64,000 nt of DNA from a bacterium (GCA_905221205.1 CAJNCG010000004.1:1-64000); one strand, 5' to 3'. Shown: positions 7,882 to 16,014, numbered from the stretch's first letter. Translations and numbers: made by a program. The notes: generated from the letters alone by a model not told the origin.

Positions 7882-8139
7882 ATGGACAATGTTCTACTTT
7901 CACTATCTGAATGGATTAAGTCCATTATCAAGGACACAATCACAAGGCTAGTCGAGATAGAAAAAGATAGTGATCACTATCCAGAGTTGATGGATGTGAA
8001 CACTACCTGCGAATTTCTAGGAATTAAGTATGACACATTTTCAGATAATTATCGTTACTTAAAGGGATTTCCAAAGGAATTACCTGGTAAGAAATGGTCA
8101 AAAAGAGCCATCAAAGAATGGCTCTCTAATCAAATATAA
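7882..8139 (+). CDS. DUF771-like DNA-binding protein
   Basis: An 85-residue protein with a C-terminal region MDVNTTCEFLGIKYDTF…KELPGKKWSKRAIKEWLSNQ that resembles the winged-helix or excisionase-like DUF771 family common in streptococcal phages. It may serve as an excisionase-type architectural protein, but it is far from the integrase gene and this is unproven. SD GGAGGGGAAG precedes ATG. Confidence 0.6.
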   Translation: MDNVLLSLSEWIKSIIKDTITRLVEIEKDSDHYPELMDVNTTCEFLGIKYDTFSDNYRYLKGFPKELPGKKWSKRAIKEWLSNQI

Positions 8140-8157
8140 TAACTTTACTAAAAGGCT

Positions 8158-8171
8158 TCTGGACAAGGTCT
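8158..8171 (+). repeat. dispersed 14-bp motif, copy 2
   Basis: TCTGGACAAGGTCT in the 80-bp gap between the DUF771-like gene and the small membrane-protein gene, about 50 bp before the latter. It is identical to 4477-4490. Confidence 0.6.
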
Positions 8172-8219
8172 TAGCAAAATTATTTGACTATATTATAGCA
8201 CAAAAAGAGGATAAAAAAC

Positions 8220-8432
8220 ATGAACAATTTACAAATTATCGCAGTAGGAACATTAGTATCAGTAGTCTTGATTGAATCGCTGATGATGAATATCAAACTT
8301 AAAATGGCCATGAGAGCAAAAAAGAAGATTCAATTTCAAACGCCTCAAGTTGAAAAAGGGTTTATTGACTTTAAAACAGGTCGACGTGTGGACATTGATC
8401 CCGTGACACGAAAAGAAACATTTGTGGATTAA
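8220..8432 (+). CDS. small membrane protein
   Basis: A 70-residue protein with one N-terminal membrane helix (about residues 5-24: IIAVGTLVSVVLIESLMMNI) followed by a basic stretch and a polar tail. I do not recognise a family. The SD AAAGAGG lies about 10 bases before ATG and the stop is 14 bp before the replisome organizer gene. Confidence 0.6.
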   Translation: MNNLQIIAVGTLVSVVLIESLMMNIKLKMAMRAKKKIQFQTPQVEKGFIDFKTGRRVDIDPVTRKETFVD

Positions 8433-8446
8433 AACGGAGGGTATCA

Positions 8447-9325
8447 ATGGTAGTTAAAAACAAGCGATACTACTGGATTCAACTAGCTCAGGATTTTTTC
8501 AAGTCTAAAGAAATGAAATTGCTTCGTAAGATTGCAGGCGGTGATACGCATACCATCATCTATCTCAAAATGATGTTGATTAGCCTAGAAGATGGTGGGC
8601 ACATATACTATGATGGACTTGCTGACAATCTAGCTGAAGAAATCGCTCTTGTCATTGATGAGAATGTCGAAGATATTAAAATTACTTTGATTTTCTTGGA
8701 AAGTAAAGGGTTATTGACTAGAAACTCTGACCGCGATTATTTTTTAGAACAAGTTCCTGAGATGGTTGGTAGTGAGACAGCAAGCGCCAGAAGGGTTCGC
8801 AAGTTTCGAGAGAATCAATTAGCGTTACAATGTAACGACGATGTAACAAAGCGTAACGGAGATATAGATATAGAGAAAGAGAAAGATATAGATACAGAGA
8901 TAGAGAAAGATGTAGATGAAAATCCAGTCTCACTCATCGTCGAAGAATATCAATCTCGTATTGCTCCGTTGGATGGAACTCAATTTGAAATCTTAAAAGA
9001 GTTCATCACTTTTGATGGAATGGAAGCGAAAGTTGTTCTGAAAGCAATTGGTCTTGCTGCTGACAATGGTAAAAGAAATTTCAGTTATATCAGAGCGATT
9101 TTGACGAATTGGAAGAATGATGGAGTTTTGACGATTGCAGCAGTCGATGAACGTGAGAGAGCGTACAAAGAAAGTAAAATCAAGGGTCAGTCAGGGAATC
9201 AAAAATCAAATGTTCCTAAATGGTCACAACCTAACTATGTCAACAATACCAGTGATGAGACTAAGAAGGAACTCGAAGAGCGTAAACGTGAACTACTTGA
9301 AAGGCTTGAAAATGGAGGTAGCTGA
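8447..9325 (+). CDS. phage replisome organizer, DnaD-type
   Basis: A 292-residue protein. The N-terminal domain (about 1-120: KRYYWIQLAQDFFKSKEMKLLRKI in pieces) is the phage replisome-organizer winged helix. A linker of Asp, Glu, Lys and Ile repeats (about 140-160) follows, then a DnaD domain (about 165-235, ending FSYIRAILTNWKNDG). Such proteins bind the phage origin and load host helicase. No helicase gene is near, in keeping with recruitment of host DnaC/DnaI. SD CGGAGGG precedes ATG. Confidence 0.85.
   Translation: MVVKNKRYYWIQLAQDFFKSKEMKLLRKIAGGDTHTIIYLKMMLISLEDGGHIYYDGLADNLAEEIALVIDENVEDIKITLIFLESKGLLTRNSDRDYFLEQVPEMVGSETASARRVRKFRENQLALQCNDDVTKRNGDIDIEKEKDIDTEIEKDVDENPVSLIVEEYQSRIAPLDGTQFEILKEFITFDGMEAKVVLKAIGLAADNGKRNFSYIRAILTNWKNDGVLTIAAVDERERAYKESKIKGQSGNQKSNVPKWSQPNYVNNTSDETKKELEERKRELLERLENGGS
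8861..8922 (+). repeat. AT-rich short repeats inside the replisome organizer gene
   Basis: GATATAGATA/GATAGAGAAA-type units recur through this segment and encode the Asp/Glu/Lys linker. Phage origins often lie inside the initiator gene, so this is a candidate origin region. Low sequence complexity could equally reflect only the linker. Confidence 0.35.
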
Positions 9326-9519
9326 TGTTTATCTTAAAACATGGGGCAAGAGAAGATAAACCGTTCTTGATGTCTGTGGCAATCGGTGTGACTGGCATTG
9401 ATGTTTCGTATTCAGACGAGCGGAAAGCTATGCGTTTTATTTCTCGTGCGGTTGCATTGCAGGTGGGCAAGGCGCTGAGAGTATCCTTTGGAAATTTCTA
9501 TCCAGTGGAGGTGGAGTGA
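9325..9519 (+). CDS. conserved phage protein, unknown function
   Basis: A 64-residue protein starting MFILKHGAREDKPFLM. The ATG shares its A with the TGA stop of the replisome organizer gene, so translation is coupled. No motif is recognised. It has mixed strand and helix character and no membrane segment. Confidence 0.6.
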   Translation: MFILKHGAREDKPFLMSVAIGVTGIDVSYSDERKAMRFISRAVALQVGKALRVSFGNFYPVEVE

Positions 9520-9740
9520 TGATAAATCTATACTTCATTTACAACGGACACCGCAAGATACTTATCGGAAGTTTTGGCCACATACATAGCGCCATCAACG
9601 AATTAAAGAAACACCAAGCTAGTTACTCAGCTATCAACCATCCACGTTTTCGGAAAAGCATGAGCGGAGAAAACATCAGGATTGACTACGGAGCAGTTGA
9701 CTGCTACTACTTGATTACGGAGAAAAGAGAGGAAAAATAA
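9519..9740 (+). CDS. hypothetical phage protein
   Basis: A 73-residue protein starting MINLYFIYNGHRKILIGSFG. ATG at 9519 overlaps the preceding TGA and is preferred over the in-frame GTG three bases earlier because GGAGGTGG spacing fits. No family is recognised. Confidence 0.55.
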   Translation: MINLYFIYNGHRKILIGSFGHIHSAINELKKHQASYSAINHPRFRKSMSGENIRIDYGAVDCYYLITEKREEK

Positions 9741-9741
9741 G

Positions 9742-10233
9742 ATGAATACAAAAATGAATTTGGAAGAAAAGGTTCAACAGTGGTTTGTTGACAGAAATTT
9801 ACATGAAGCAAATCCTGTCAAACAGTTCTTGAAGTTGATGGAAGAGTCAGGGGAATTATTTGAAGGTATCGCAAAGGATAAATCTGAACTGATCTATGAT
9901 GCTCTTGGAGACATCCAGGTAGTCTTGATTGGATTTGATCAACAGATTAAGAATGGCGCTCAGATTTCAGCTAATCAACAGGAACTTGAATTGCTGCTGA
10001 TGGTTTCTAGTTTAGGTAATATCGCTCAGAAAATATACGCTCATATTTGCCACAATGAGACACAGATTCCTTTAATCAAATCAGATTTGATGTTTCTTGA
10101 CAGTGTGATCAGTACGGTTTCATTTTGCAATGGTACCACAGCTGAAAGTTGTTTAGAAGAAGCTTATGAAGTTATCAAGGACCGCAAAGGTAAGATGATT
10201 GATGGAGTGTTTGTTAAAGAGGAGGATTTGTAA
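9742..10233 (+). CDS. MazG-like nucleotide pyrophosphohydrolase
   Basis: A 163-residue protein with the MazG/all-alpha NTP pyrophosphohydrolase pattern: acidic EESGELFEG (about 34-42), then LIYDALGDIQVVL (about 51-63), giving the EXXE…EXXD-type metal site. A second helical half follows. Such phage enzymes may clear modified or signalling nucleotides. The start follows an AAGA-rich leader 2 bp after the preceding stop. Confidence 0.75.
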   Translation: MNTKMNLEEKVQQWFVDRNLHEANPVKQFLKLMEESGELFEGIAKDKSELIYDALGDIQVVLIGFDQQIKNGAQISANQQELELLLMVSSLGNIAQKIYAHICHNETQIPLIKSDLMFLDSVISTVSFCNGTTAESCLEEAYEVIKDRKGKMIDGVFVKEEDL

Positions 10234-10234
10234 A

Positions 10235-10513
10235 ATGAGAAGACTAGGAATTGTATTAGGAGCGGTATTTGTAATCGTTGCATCGCCATTTGTAGTTCAG
10301 TATGGTTGGAATGAGATTATCACAACAATTGTTCCAGTTGGTAAAATTACAGTCTGGCAAGCTTTAGGGATGGATGCACTACTATCTTTCATCTGGCCTG
10401 TATTATCTAGCAAAAAAGAATCTGAAGAGGATTATTCGTATGCTGTAAGAAGTAGTATTTCAAAAATCATTACATGTGCATTTTTGATATGGTTAGCTAG
10501 TTTGTTTATTTAA
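10235..10513 (+). CDS. small integral membrane protein
   Basis: A 92-residue protein starting MRRLGIVLGAVFVIVASPFV. Predicted membrane helices lie at about 4-22, 45-60 and 75-92. SD GAGGAGG lies inside the end of the MazG-like gene. No family is recognised. It belongs to the early operon by spacing. Confidence 0.6.
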   Translation: MRRLGIVLGAVFVIVASPFVVQYGWNEIITTIVPVGKITVWQALGMDALLSFIWPVLSSKKESEEDYSYAVRSSISKIITCAFLIWLASLFI

Positions 10514-10524
10514 GGAGTGTTAGC

Positions 10525-10929
10525 ATGATACCAAAATTTAGAGGGTTATCCATTGACGAAAACAGCAAAGGAGAATGGCAATACGGACATTTAATTGAAG
10601 ATAGAGGAAGAGCATTTATTATCAACGAAGTGGTAGAAGCCAATGAACAATACATTACTATAGGTTCTTGGTGTCCTGTAAATATAGAATCAGTAGGACG
10701 TTTCACAGGGATGTTTGACAAAAATTTACGGGAGATATATGAGAAAGATGTTTTTGGTACAAAAGATGGTTTGTTAAACGGAATTATCGAATATAGAGAA
10801 GATTTAGGAATGTTTGTAAATAGCTTGATTCGATACAATAATTTTGAACGATTGTGTAATGTGGCTAGCGATAGAGAAATCATCGGCAACGTATATGAGA
10901 ACCCAGATCTTTTGGAGGTCAAGGAGTGA
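10525..10929 (+). CDS. YopX-family protein
   Basis: A 134-residue protein beginning MIPKFRGLSIDENSKGEW, with GMFDKNLREIYEKDVF and a C-terminal ASDREIIGNVYENPDLL. This is the YopX pattern seen widely in Gram-positive phages. Its biochemical function is unknown. SD AAGGAG precedes ATG by 8 bases. Confidence 0.8.
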   Translation: MIPKFRGLSIDENSKGEWQYGHLIEDRGRAFIINEVVEANEQYITIGSWCPVNIESVGRFTGMFDKNLREIYEKDVFGTKDGLLNGIIEYREDLGMFVNSLIRYNNFERLCNVASDREIIGNVYENPDLLEVKE

Positions 10930-11243
10930 GATATTTTAAAATTCTATGTGTTGTTTTACTCGCATCCGTCCTCGTAGCATGTCACCAGATTTCGAGTGGG
11001 ACAGTTGTAGATAAATACATTGATGAACCTCACACAACGTTCATACCTGTTATGAACGGTAAAAGTTCGGTACTTGTGCCAACCAGAACCGAAAGAAAAT
11101 ATATTCTAGTTGTTTCTGGATACGCAGGTAATAAGAAAGTTGAAGAAATATTTAAAGTGACATCAGAGGAATACAAATACTATAAAATTGGCAATACTTT
11201 TATAAAAGATGCCGTTTTAGAAAACAAGGAAGGGGACAAATAA
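10926..11243 (+). CDS. phage-encoded lipoprotein
   Basis: A 105-residue protein, GTG start overlapping the YopX stop, with SD AAGGA. The N-terminus MRYFKILCVVLLASVLVAC is a lipoprotein signal with lipobox LVAC, so the mature protein starts at Cys19 and is membrane-anchored outside. The remainder is polar and beta-rich. A surface lipoprotein in an early operon could act in superinfection exclusion, as some streptococcal phage lipoproteins do, but there is no direct evidence here. Confidence 0.7.
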   Translation: MRYFKILCVVLLASVLVACHQISSGTVVDKYIDEPHTTFIPVMNGKSSVLVPTRTERKYILVVSGYAGNKKVEEIFKVTSEEYKYYKIGNTFIKDAVLENKEGDK

Positions 11244-11494
11244 TGAAACCTGAAAAAATTGACAACGTAAACAAACCAAATCATTACATCGGTACTTATG
11301 GTCTTGAAGTGAAAGAGGTTACAGCTAATTTCATCAAAGGCAAGACTGAGATGGAAGCACATCACTGGTGCAGTGCTGTCGAGTATTTGCTTCGCTATAA
11401 AGAGAAAAACGGTCTTGAAGACCTAAAGAAAGCACGCAAGAACCTTGATTGGTTGATTGAGGAAGTGGAGAAGGAGAATAAAGATGATCAATAA
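11243..11494 (+). CDS. DUF3310-family protein
   Basis: An 83-residue protein with the DUF3310 pattern: [15 protein letters not shown] near the N-terminus and [15 protein letters not shown]…[13 protein letters not shown] at the C-terminus. The family is common in phages and is sometimes labelled nucleotide kinase-like, without firm function. It precedes and slightly overlaps the SSB gene. Confidence 0.75.
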   Translation: MKPEKIDNVNKPNHYIGTYGLEVKEVTANFIKGKTEMEAHHWCSAVEYLLRYKEKNGLEDLKKARKNLDWLIEEVEKENKDDQ

Positions 11495-11900
11495 TGTTGT
11501 TTTAGTAGGTCGCTTGACTCGTGACCCTGAGTTACGATACACACCTTCAAATGTAGCTGTTGCGACTTTCAGTTTGGCAGTGAATCGCAATTTTAAAAAT
11601 CAGGCAGGTGATCGTGAAGCTGATTTTATCAGTTGCATCATGTGGCGCCAGCAGGCTGAAAATTTCGCAAACTGGTGCAAAAAAGGGAACCTGGTAGGAA
11701 TCACAGGCCGCATCCAGACTCGTAGCTATGATAATCAGCAAGGACAACGTGTCTATGTGACGGAAGTTGTAGCTGAAAGCTTTCAAACACTTGAAAAGAA
11801 GGATAATTCTGCGAATCAGTCAAGCATGGAAAACCAGATGCCACCAAGTTTTGGAGCAAGTGATCCGATGGATATTCCAGATGATGGATTGCCATTTTAG
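11484..11900 (+). CDS. ssb: phage single-stranded DNA-binding protein
   Basis: A 138-residue protein starting [20 protein letters not shown], the classic SSB OB-fold (1-105) with the acidic tip DIPDDGLPF that binds partner proteins. It protects single-stranded DNA during phage replication. The longer frame from 11457 is rejected because SD GAGAAGGAG precedes 11484 and the family starts there. It overlaps the DUF3310 gene by 11 bp. Confidence 0.93.
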   Translation: MINNVVLVGRLTRDPELRYTPSNVAVATFSLAVNRNFKNQAGDREADFISCIMWRQQAENFANWCKKGNLVGITGRIQTRSYDNQQGQRVYVTEVVAESFQTLEKKDNSANQSSMENQMPPSFGASDPMDIPDDGLPF

Positions 11901-11913
11901 GGAGGTGTGAAGG

Positions 11914-12351
11914 ATGAACAGACTAAAACAATTAAGAAAAGAAAAGGGGTTGACTCAGCAGGAATTATCTGAAGTAATAGCTGTCTCATACCGAACTATA
12001 CAAAATTGGGAAAATGGGGAAAGTCAAATCAAAACTAATAAAGTAAGTCAGTTAGCAGATTATTTTGGAGTGAGCGTAGGATACTTGCTTGGTTATGAAC
12101 CTGAAAGTGAGCAAGTTAGCAATTATCAAAAAATAAAAATTTGCTTCTCTAATGGTGAAGAACTTAGTTTTCTAGTAAGAAACTTTACAGAAAAAGAACT
12201 TACGAAGATTACTAGTCAGTTCAACAATGGAAATTTGATGAGGATTAGAAATTTGTCTGTCAACCCTAAGAATGTCAATTATTTTTTTGTTGACGATTTT
12301 AAAGAAAGTGAGGAGTTAGAAGATGATGGAAGATTTAAAGAAAAAAGTTAA
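11914..12351 (+). CDS. HTH XRE regulator
   Basis: A 145-residue protein. Residues 1-62 form an XRE helix-turn-helix (LTQQELSEVIAVSYRTIQNWE, then YLLGYEPE). The C-terminal 80 residues form an unassigned beta-rich domain ending in an acidic tail. It lies in the middle of the early operon, so it may adjust early-to-late timing. SD GGGAGGTG precedes ATG. Confidence 0.75.
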   Translation: MNRLKQLRKEKGLTQQELSEVIAVSYRTIQNWENGESQIKTNKVSQLADYFGVSVGYLLGYEPESEQVSNYQKIKICFSNGEELSFLVRNFTEKELTKITSQFNNGNLMRIRNLSVNPKNVNYFFVDDFKESEELEDDGRFKEKS

Positions 12352-12640
12352 TGGAGTATACGGCTGGTCGGTAGAAGATGGGAAACCTAAACCTCCCAAG
12401 CAAGATTTACCACAAGCGGTGAAAGAACGTGCGGACTATTTCTGGGAAATGACAGAAGATGGTATGACATTTATGGGAGCGATGGAATGCATATTCGCTG
12501 ATGAAAAGCCTACAGACTATGATTTGGGAGCTACTAAGGATTGGTTGCCAAAATCTAAGGAGTTTAATGATTGGATTGGCTATTCGCCAAACATGGCTCA
12601 GGTAGTTATTGCAGTTTATTTGATTTATGGAGGAAACTAA
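12326..12640 (+). CDS. hypothetical phage protein
   Basis: A protein of 104-105 residues, MEDLKKKVNGVYGWSVEDGK onward; two consecutive ATG codons (12323 and 12326) could start it. It overlaps the end of the HTH gene. A Trp- and Met-rich central part (YFWEMTEDGMTFMGAMECIF) is distinctive, but I do not recognise the family. Confidence 0.6.
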   Translation: MEDLKKKVNGVYGWSVEDGKPKPPKQDLPQAVKERADYFWEMTEDGMTFMGAMECIFADEKPTDYDLGATKDWLPKSKEFNDWIGYSPNMAQVVIAVYLIYGGN

Positions 12641-12641
12641 G

Positions 12642-13148
12642 ATGAATAAACAGGACTTGATTAAAGAGTTTAGAGAAGTTGGGATTTACAGTTTGAACAT
12701 TTTTGGTACTGAAATAAAAGCCATCCCGACCGAAATTGCAATTACATCAATCGAACAACTAGACGAACAAAAACCAGTCAAAGTTCCGCCGTTCGTGGCG
12801 GATGTGATCGAAGGAGCAAGAGAGCAAAGCGTAGAGTTGGAAGATGCGTTCGAGTATGTTTGGGAAGTAGCCACCGGAGAGTTACGCGAATGGTTTAGAA
12901 AACTTGAAAATAGAAATAATTTCGCTCGTGCATGGCTGGACGGCTACGAGGTCGAGGAAGATAAGAGATATGAAGTGATATTGTGCAATGGACAGTCGTT
13001 GAAAACTGTGTACAGACAGGGTGGCGATCATCTTGATTTTGAAATGGTGTATGGCGATCTTGAAAGCTTTACTAGAAAGCGATTAGAAGAAGCTGGGTTC
13101 GGCTGGGTATTCGATTGTCCAGGGATTGAGATTGAGGAGGTGGAGTAA
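12642..13148 (+). CDS. DUF1642-family protein
   Basis: A 168-residue protein. The KVPPFVADVIEGARE motif (about 47-61), followed by a WEVATGELREWF segment and FARAWLDGYEVEEDKRYEV, fits the DUF1642 family of streptococcal phage early proteins, whose function is unknown. ATG at 12642 follows GGAGGAAACTAAG. A longer frame from 12627 is less likely. Confidence 0.7.
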   Translation: MNKQDLIKEFREVGIYSLNIFGTEIKAIPTEIAITSIEQLDEQKPVKVPPFVADVIEGAREQSVELEDAFEYVWEVATGELREWFRKLENRNNFARAWLDGYEVEEDKRYEVILCNGQSLKTVYRQGGDHLDFEMVYGDLESFTRKRLEEAGFGWVFDCPGIEIEEVE

Positions 13149-13727
13149 ATGGAATCATTTGCATACTATTTCAACAAGCACATTGCTAAAAAAATCGAAT
13201 TAGATGATATTACAATCATTGATTATCATAGTCTAGAATATAATCTAATGTATAATCTAAGATATATTTTCGATAAGAAAAATTCATCATTAGCTATCAC
13301 AGGGGATTTTGGAGAGCTGGTTGCAGTAAATTTTAACAATATGGGTAACTGGGAAGATTTCTATAAGGATTTTACAAATAACCCTGGATATTTTATCGAA
13401 AAAATCAAAGCATCTAGTCGAAATCTTTTTGTTTATGATGAAGATGAAGCTAAAAAAATTATTCTTGAGTATTTCTTTGATAATAAGCGATATGAAGACT
13501 TAGACGAAAATGATCGATATTATTTTGATGAACTATTTGAATATTTCGATGATCGGCATGGATTCAAACACATTACTGATACTGTTCGAGAATTCCTGAG
13601 TGAACAAGATTCAGAATACTATGAAACTCTTGAATTCGCTGGTAAAAAAGTGTCTGAAATAGTACTTCTCTATTTGGATGCTTATAAAAGAGCGTATGAA
13701 TCAATAAAAAATGAGGAGGTGGAGTGA
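13149..13727 (+). CDS. hypothetical phage protein, AT-rich
   Basis: A 192-residue protein very rich in Tyr, Phe, Asp and Glu (for example RYEDLDENDRYYFDELFEYF). It starts directly after the DUF1642 stop with SD GAGGTGGAG. No family is recognised. Its base composition is more AT-rich than its neighbours, which suggests a separate origin. Confidence 0.6.
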   Translation: MESFAYYFNKHIAKKIELDDITIIDYHSLEYNLMYNLRYIFDKKNSSLAITGDFGELVAVNFNNMGNWEDFYKDFTNNPGYFIEKIKASSRNLFVYDEDEAKKIILEYFFDNKRYEDLDENDRYYFDELFEYFDDRHGFKHITDTVREFLSEQDSEYYETLEFAGKKVSEIVLLYLDAYKRAYESIKNEEVE

Positions 13728-13987
13728 TGAAACGTTTTATCGCAATCTGGATTTTATTGTCTGCTGTATTAAATATTTGGCAGAGTATCCACATAAAAAA
13801 ACTAGAAGCAAAGCGTCCGATTGTCGTCTATAAAGCTGATAATCAAGGTGCAGAAATCAAAGGTAGAGTCTCACAAAAGGAGAAGATTGGCGAGATGTAC
13901 ACTATCACAGTACAAAATTACGGAGTGTTCGTAGTTACTCAAACAAACTATGAATCTCTAAAAATAGGAGATGAGGTAATATTGTGA
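13727..13987 (+). CDS. DUF1372-like protein
   Basis: An 86-residue protein with an N-terminal membrane or signal-like helix (3-20, RFIAIWILLSAVLNIW) and a C-terminal beta-rich part (VVYKADNQGAEIKGRVSQKE, YTITVQNYGVFVVT) typical of DUF1372 in streptococcal phages. ATG overlaps the preceding TGA. SD GGAGGTGG. Confidence 0.65.
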   Translation: MKRFIAIWILLSAVLNIWQSIHIKKLEAKRPIVVYKADNQGAEIKGRVSQKEKIGEMYTITVQNYGVFVVTQTNYESLKIGDEVIL

Positions 13988-14097
13988 TGGCAAAGTACAA
14001 GAAACCAACTTACATCATCATTCAGGAAGCAATGGCAGAGCGCATTAGATTTCTGGAAAAAGCTAATACTAGAAAGTGGAGAGCAAGATGCAGCTAA
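13987..14097 (+). CDS. 36-residue basic protein
   Basis: A short frame MAKYKKPTYIIIQEAMAERI onward that overlaps the preceding stop (TGATG) and runs 10 bp into the next gene. It is basic and helical. The coupled overlaps at both ends support translation, as does a GGAG-type sequence in front. Function unknown. Confidence 0.45.
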   Translation: MAKYKKPTYIIIQEAMAERIRFLEKANTRKWRARCS

Positions 14098-14426
14098 GAC
14101 TGAAAGAACTTAGAGAGGACTTGTGTATTTCTGTCAAAGATATGGCTAGAGATACAGGTGTTTCCCAAAATACAATTCATTTGTACGAACGGGGTGGATA
14201 TCCGTCCATTAAGCAAATAGAAATGATTGCCAAAACCTATGATGTGAATCCTGCGTGGCTTGTTGGGTGGATAGATGATGAAATGATGCCTGGAATCCAG
14301 GTCGTTGAAAAAGTGGTCTACAAAGAGAGCCCAACGGCAAGATTGCCAGATTATTTCAACAACAATAACGATGGTAAGATTATCAAGTGGAAGCAATCAC
14401 GAAGATATCGAGGGGGCAGGAATTGA
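14088..14426 (+). CDS. HTH XRE regulator
   Basis: A 112-residue protein with an XRE helix-turn-helix at about residues 1-60 (LCISVKDMARDTGVSQNTIHLYE, then WLVGWIDDE). SD GTGGAG lies 6 bases before ATG 14088. It immediately precedes the ArpU-type late activator and may act in the same switch. Confidence 0.75.
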   Translation: MQLRLKELREDLCISVKDMARDTGVSQNTIHLYERGGYPSIKQIEMIAKTYDVNPAWLVGWIDDEMMPGIQVVEKVVYKESPTARLPDYFNNNNDGKIIKWKQSRRYRGGRN

Positions 14427-14824
14427 AGAAATTAAGTGACGAAGACCTCAAAACATTAGATAGAGAACTTTTCAAATTCCAAAATGTTCAGCGCACAATA
14501 GATTTGAGAAGACTAGAATTAGAAACTCGAAACCCAGATGCTCAAAACGGTCCTAGCGTAGGAATAAGTAAACCTACCGAAACTATCGCAATCAGAATCG
14601 CAGATGATCCAACCTTAAAATTTCTCGAAGGGTTCAAAGCTATTATTAACAAACTCCTGATCAATCTAGTCGATGAAGATAAGGAAATCTTCAATCTGCG
14701 CTGGAGATATCCTCAATTGAGATGGGAAGAAATAGCAGAACAGAAATTCATGAGCAAAGCTACAATCTATCGACGTAGAAGGATTATCCTAGAGCAGTAC
14801 GCTATTTTGAAAGGTGAGCTATAA
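14423..14824 (+). CDS. ArpU/RinA-type late transcription activator
   Basis: A protein of about 133 residues with a C-terminal sigma-like helix-turn-helix: EDKEIFNLRWRYPQLRWEEIAEQ followed, after a gap, by KATIYRRRRIILEQ. This is the pattern of the ArpU/RinA family, which switches on the late operon in Gram-positive phages. TTG at 14423 has SD GAGGGGG and overlaps the previous TGA; an in-frame GTG at 14387 would add 12 residues. Two putative late promoters lie downstream, the first 24 bp after the stop. Confidence 0.75.
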   Translation: MKKLSDEDLKTLDRELFKFQNVQRTIDLRRLELETRNPDAQNGPSVGISKPTETIAIRIADDPTLKFLEGFKAIINKLLINLVDEDKEIFNLRWRYPQLRWEEIAEQKFMSKATIYRRRRIILEQYAILKGEL

Positions 14825-14830
14825 ATAAAC

Positions 14831-14885
14831 ATGAGACAAAAGATATCTTGAAGTCTCACAAAAAAAGGTCTATTATGATAGCATG
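14831..14885 (+). promoter_or_regulatory. putative late promoter, copy 1
   Basis: TTGAAG (14848-14853), 17 bases, TATTAT (14871-14876), preceded by a hairpin GAGAC…GTCTC that encloses AAGATATCTT. The 55-bp unit recurs at 15894-15948 with five mismatches. The position, 6 bp after the ArpU-type gene, suits a site controlled by that activator. Confidence 0.6.
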
Positions 14886-15015
14886 AACTTCTGAAACAAA
14901 AACACACATCACACTTTAGGAGTCATCCTTAATTCTAGTCAGAAAAGTTGTCCAACAGAAGTATCGTCAAGAGTCAGCAAATGCTGGCTTTTTGTTTTGG
15001 GAAAGGAGGTAGAAT

Positions 15016-15558
15016 ATGGAATTTGTATCACCGATAAAAGATAATGACGACATTCAGGCAATGAAAGATTATCTCAGAGAGTGGAATGAGATGTATTATA
15101 TGCTATTCATCACAGGTCTGAATACTGGTTTGCGAGTCGGAGATATACTTACCTTGAAAGTTAAAGATGTCCAGGGATGGCACATCAAGCTGAGAGAACG
15201 GAAGACTGGCAAGCAGATAACAAGACGGATGACAAAAGAACTCAAGAAAGAAATGAGGAGATATGTCGAAGGCAAGCCATTTCATCATTTCTTATTCAAG
15301 AGTAGGCAAGGGAAAAATAAAGCAATCACTCGTGAGAGAGCCTATCAAATTATTCATGAGGCTGCTGAAGAACTTGGCATTGATAATGTTGGAACACATA
15401 CAATGCGCAAGACATTTGGATATAAATATTACAACAAGACAAAGGACGTAGGTACATTGCAAAAAATGTTCAATCACTCATCACCTGCGATCACTCTGAG
15501 ATACATAGGAATAGAACAAGCAGAGCTTGATGACGCACTACGGAACTTTGTCATTTAA
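15016..15558 (+). CDS. orphan tyrosine recombinase, catalytic domain only
   Basis: A 180-residue protein that is just the catalytic domain of a tyrosine recombinase. Arg40 (NTGLRVGD), a basic RKTG region at 62-65, His128 and Arg131 (HTMRK), His154 (FNHSS) and Tyr163 (LRYIG) are all present. It lacks the N-terminal arm- and core-binding domains of the main integrase. Such genes occur beside terminase genes in streptococcal phages; the role is uncertain. SD AAAGGAGG. It lies between the two late promoter copies. Confidence 0.85.
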   Translation: MEFVSPIKDNDDIQAMKDYLREWNEMYYMLFITGLNTGLRVGDILTLKVKDVQGWHIKLRERKTGKQITRRMTKELKKEMRRYVEGKPFHHFLFKSRQGKNKAITRERAYQIIHEAAEELGIDNVGTHTMRKTFGYKYYNKTKDVGTLQKMFNHSSPAITLRYIGIEQAELDDALRNFVI

Positions 15559-15720
15559 TTTTTTAGATATTACTTTCACATAATGAGTTAAGCATAAACT
15601 GAAAAAACGAAACGCTTTAAAAACCATAATTAGTAAGGGTTTGAGATTTAGAGTGAGTTTAACAAAATATAAGATATGTGAAAGTGAGGGATAAAATTGG
15701 TATAGTTAGAGGAGAGGTAT

Positions 15721-15897
15721 ATGTTACTCATAGGATATTTAGTTTGTTATTTTATCGCATTGATGTTTTTGAAAATTGTTTTCGATTGGACAAAAGAAGA
15801 TGTAGGAAAAATATTTAAACACGGATTGATTTTTCTATTTCTGCCATTAGTATTCGTTGGAGCTCTCGTATATGATTTTGTAAATAAAAAAAGATGA
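15721..15897 (+). CDS. small two-helix membrane protein
   Basis: A 58-residue protein starting MLLIGYLVCYFIALMFLKIV with SD AGAGGAGAGG. Two membrane helices (about 2-20 and 35-53) are joined by a charged loop. The TGA stop lies inside the second late-promoter repeat. It is the second gene of the cassette between the two promoters. The function is unknown, and a holin-like or exclusion role is speculative. Confidence 0.55.
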   Translation: MLLIGYLVCYFIALMFLKIVFDWTKEDVGKIFKHGLIFLFLPLVFVGALVYDFVNKKR

Positions 15898-15948
15898 GAC
15901 AAAAGCCATCTTGAAGTCTCACGAAAAAAGGTTTATTATGGTAGCATG
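15894..15948 (+). promoter_or_regulatory. putative late promoter, copy 2
   Basis: TTGAAG (15911-15916), 17 bases, TATTAT (15934-15939), again preceded by GAGAC…GTCTC. It is 50/55 identical to 14831-14885 and precedes the HNH-terminase-head operon. Confidence 0.6.
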
Positions 15949-16014
15949 GTTTTCTTGTATGAGAGGGGATAGGTCACTGGCCTGTCCCTTTTAGTATTGG
16001 AAAGGAGGTTTGCT

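Noticed and set aside
15016..15558. Integrase of a second integrated element inside the prophage
   Set aside because: It is a catalytic domain only, no second att pair is visible, and such orphan recombinases occur at this place in streptococcal phages.
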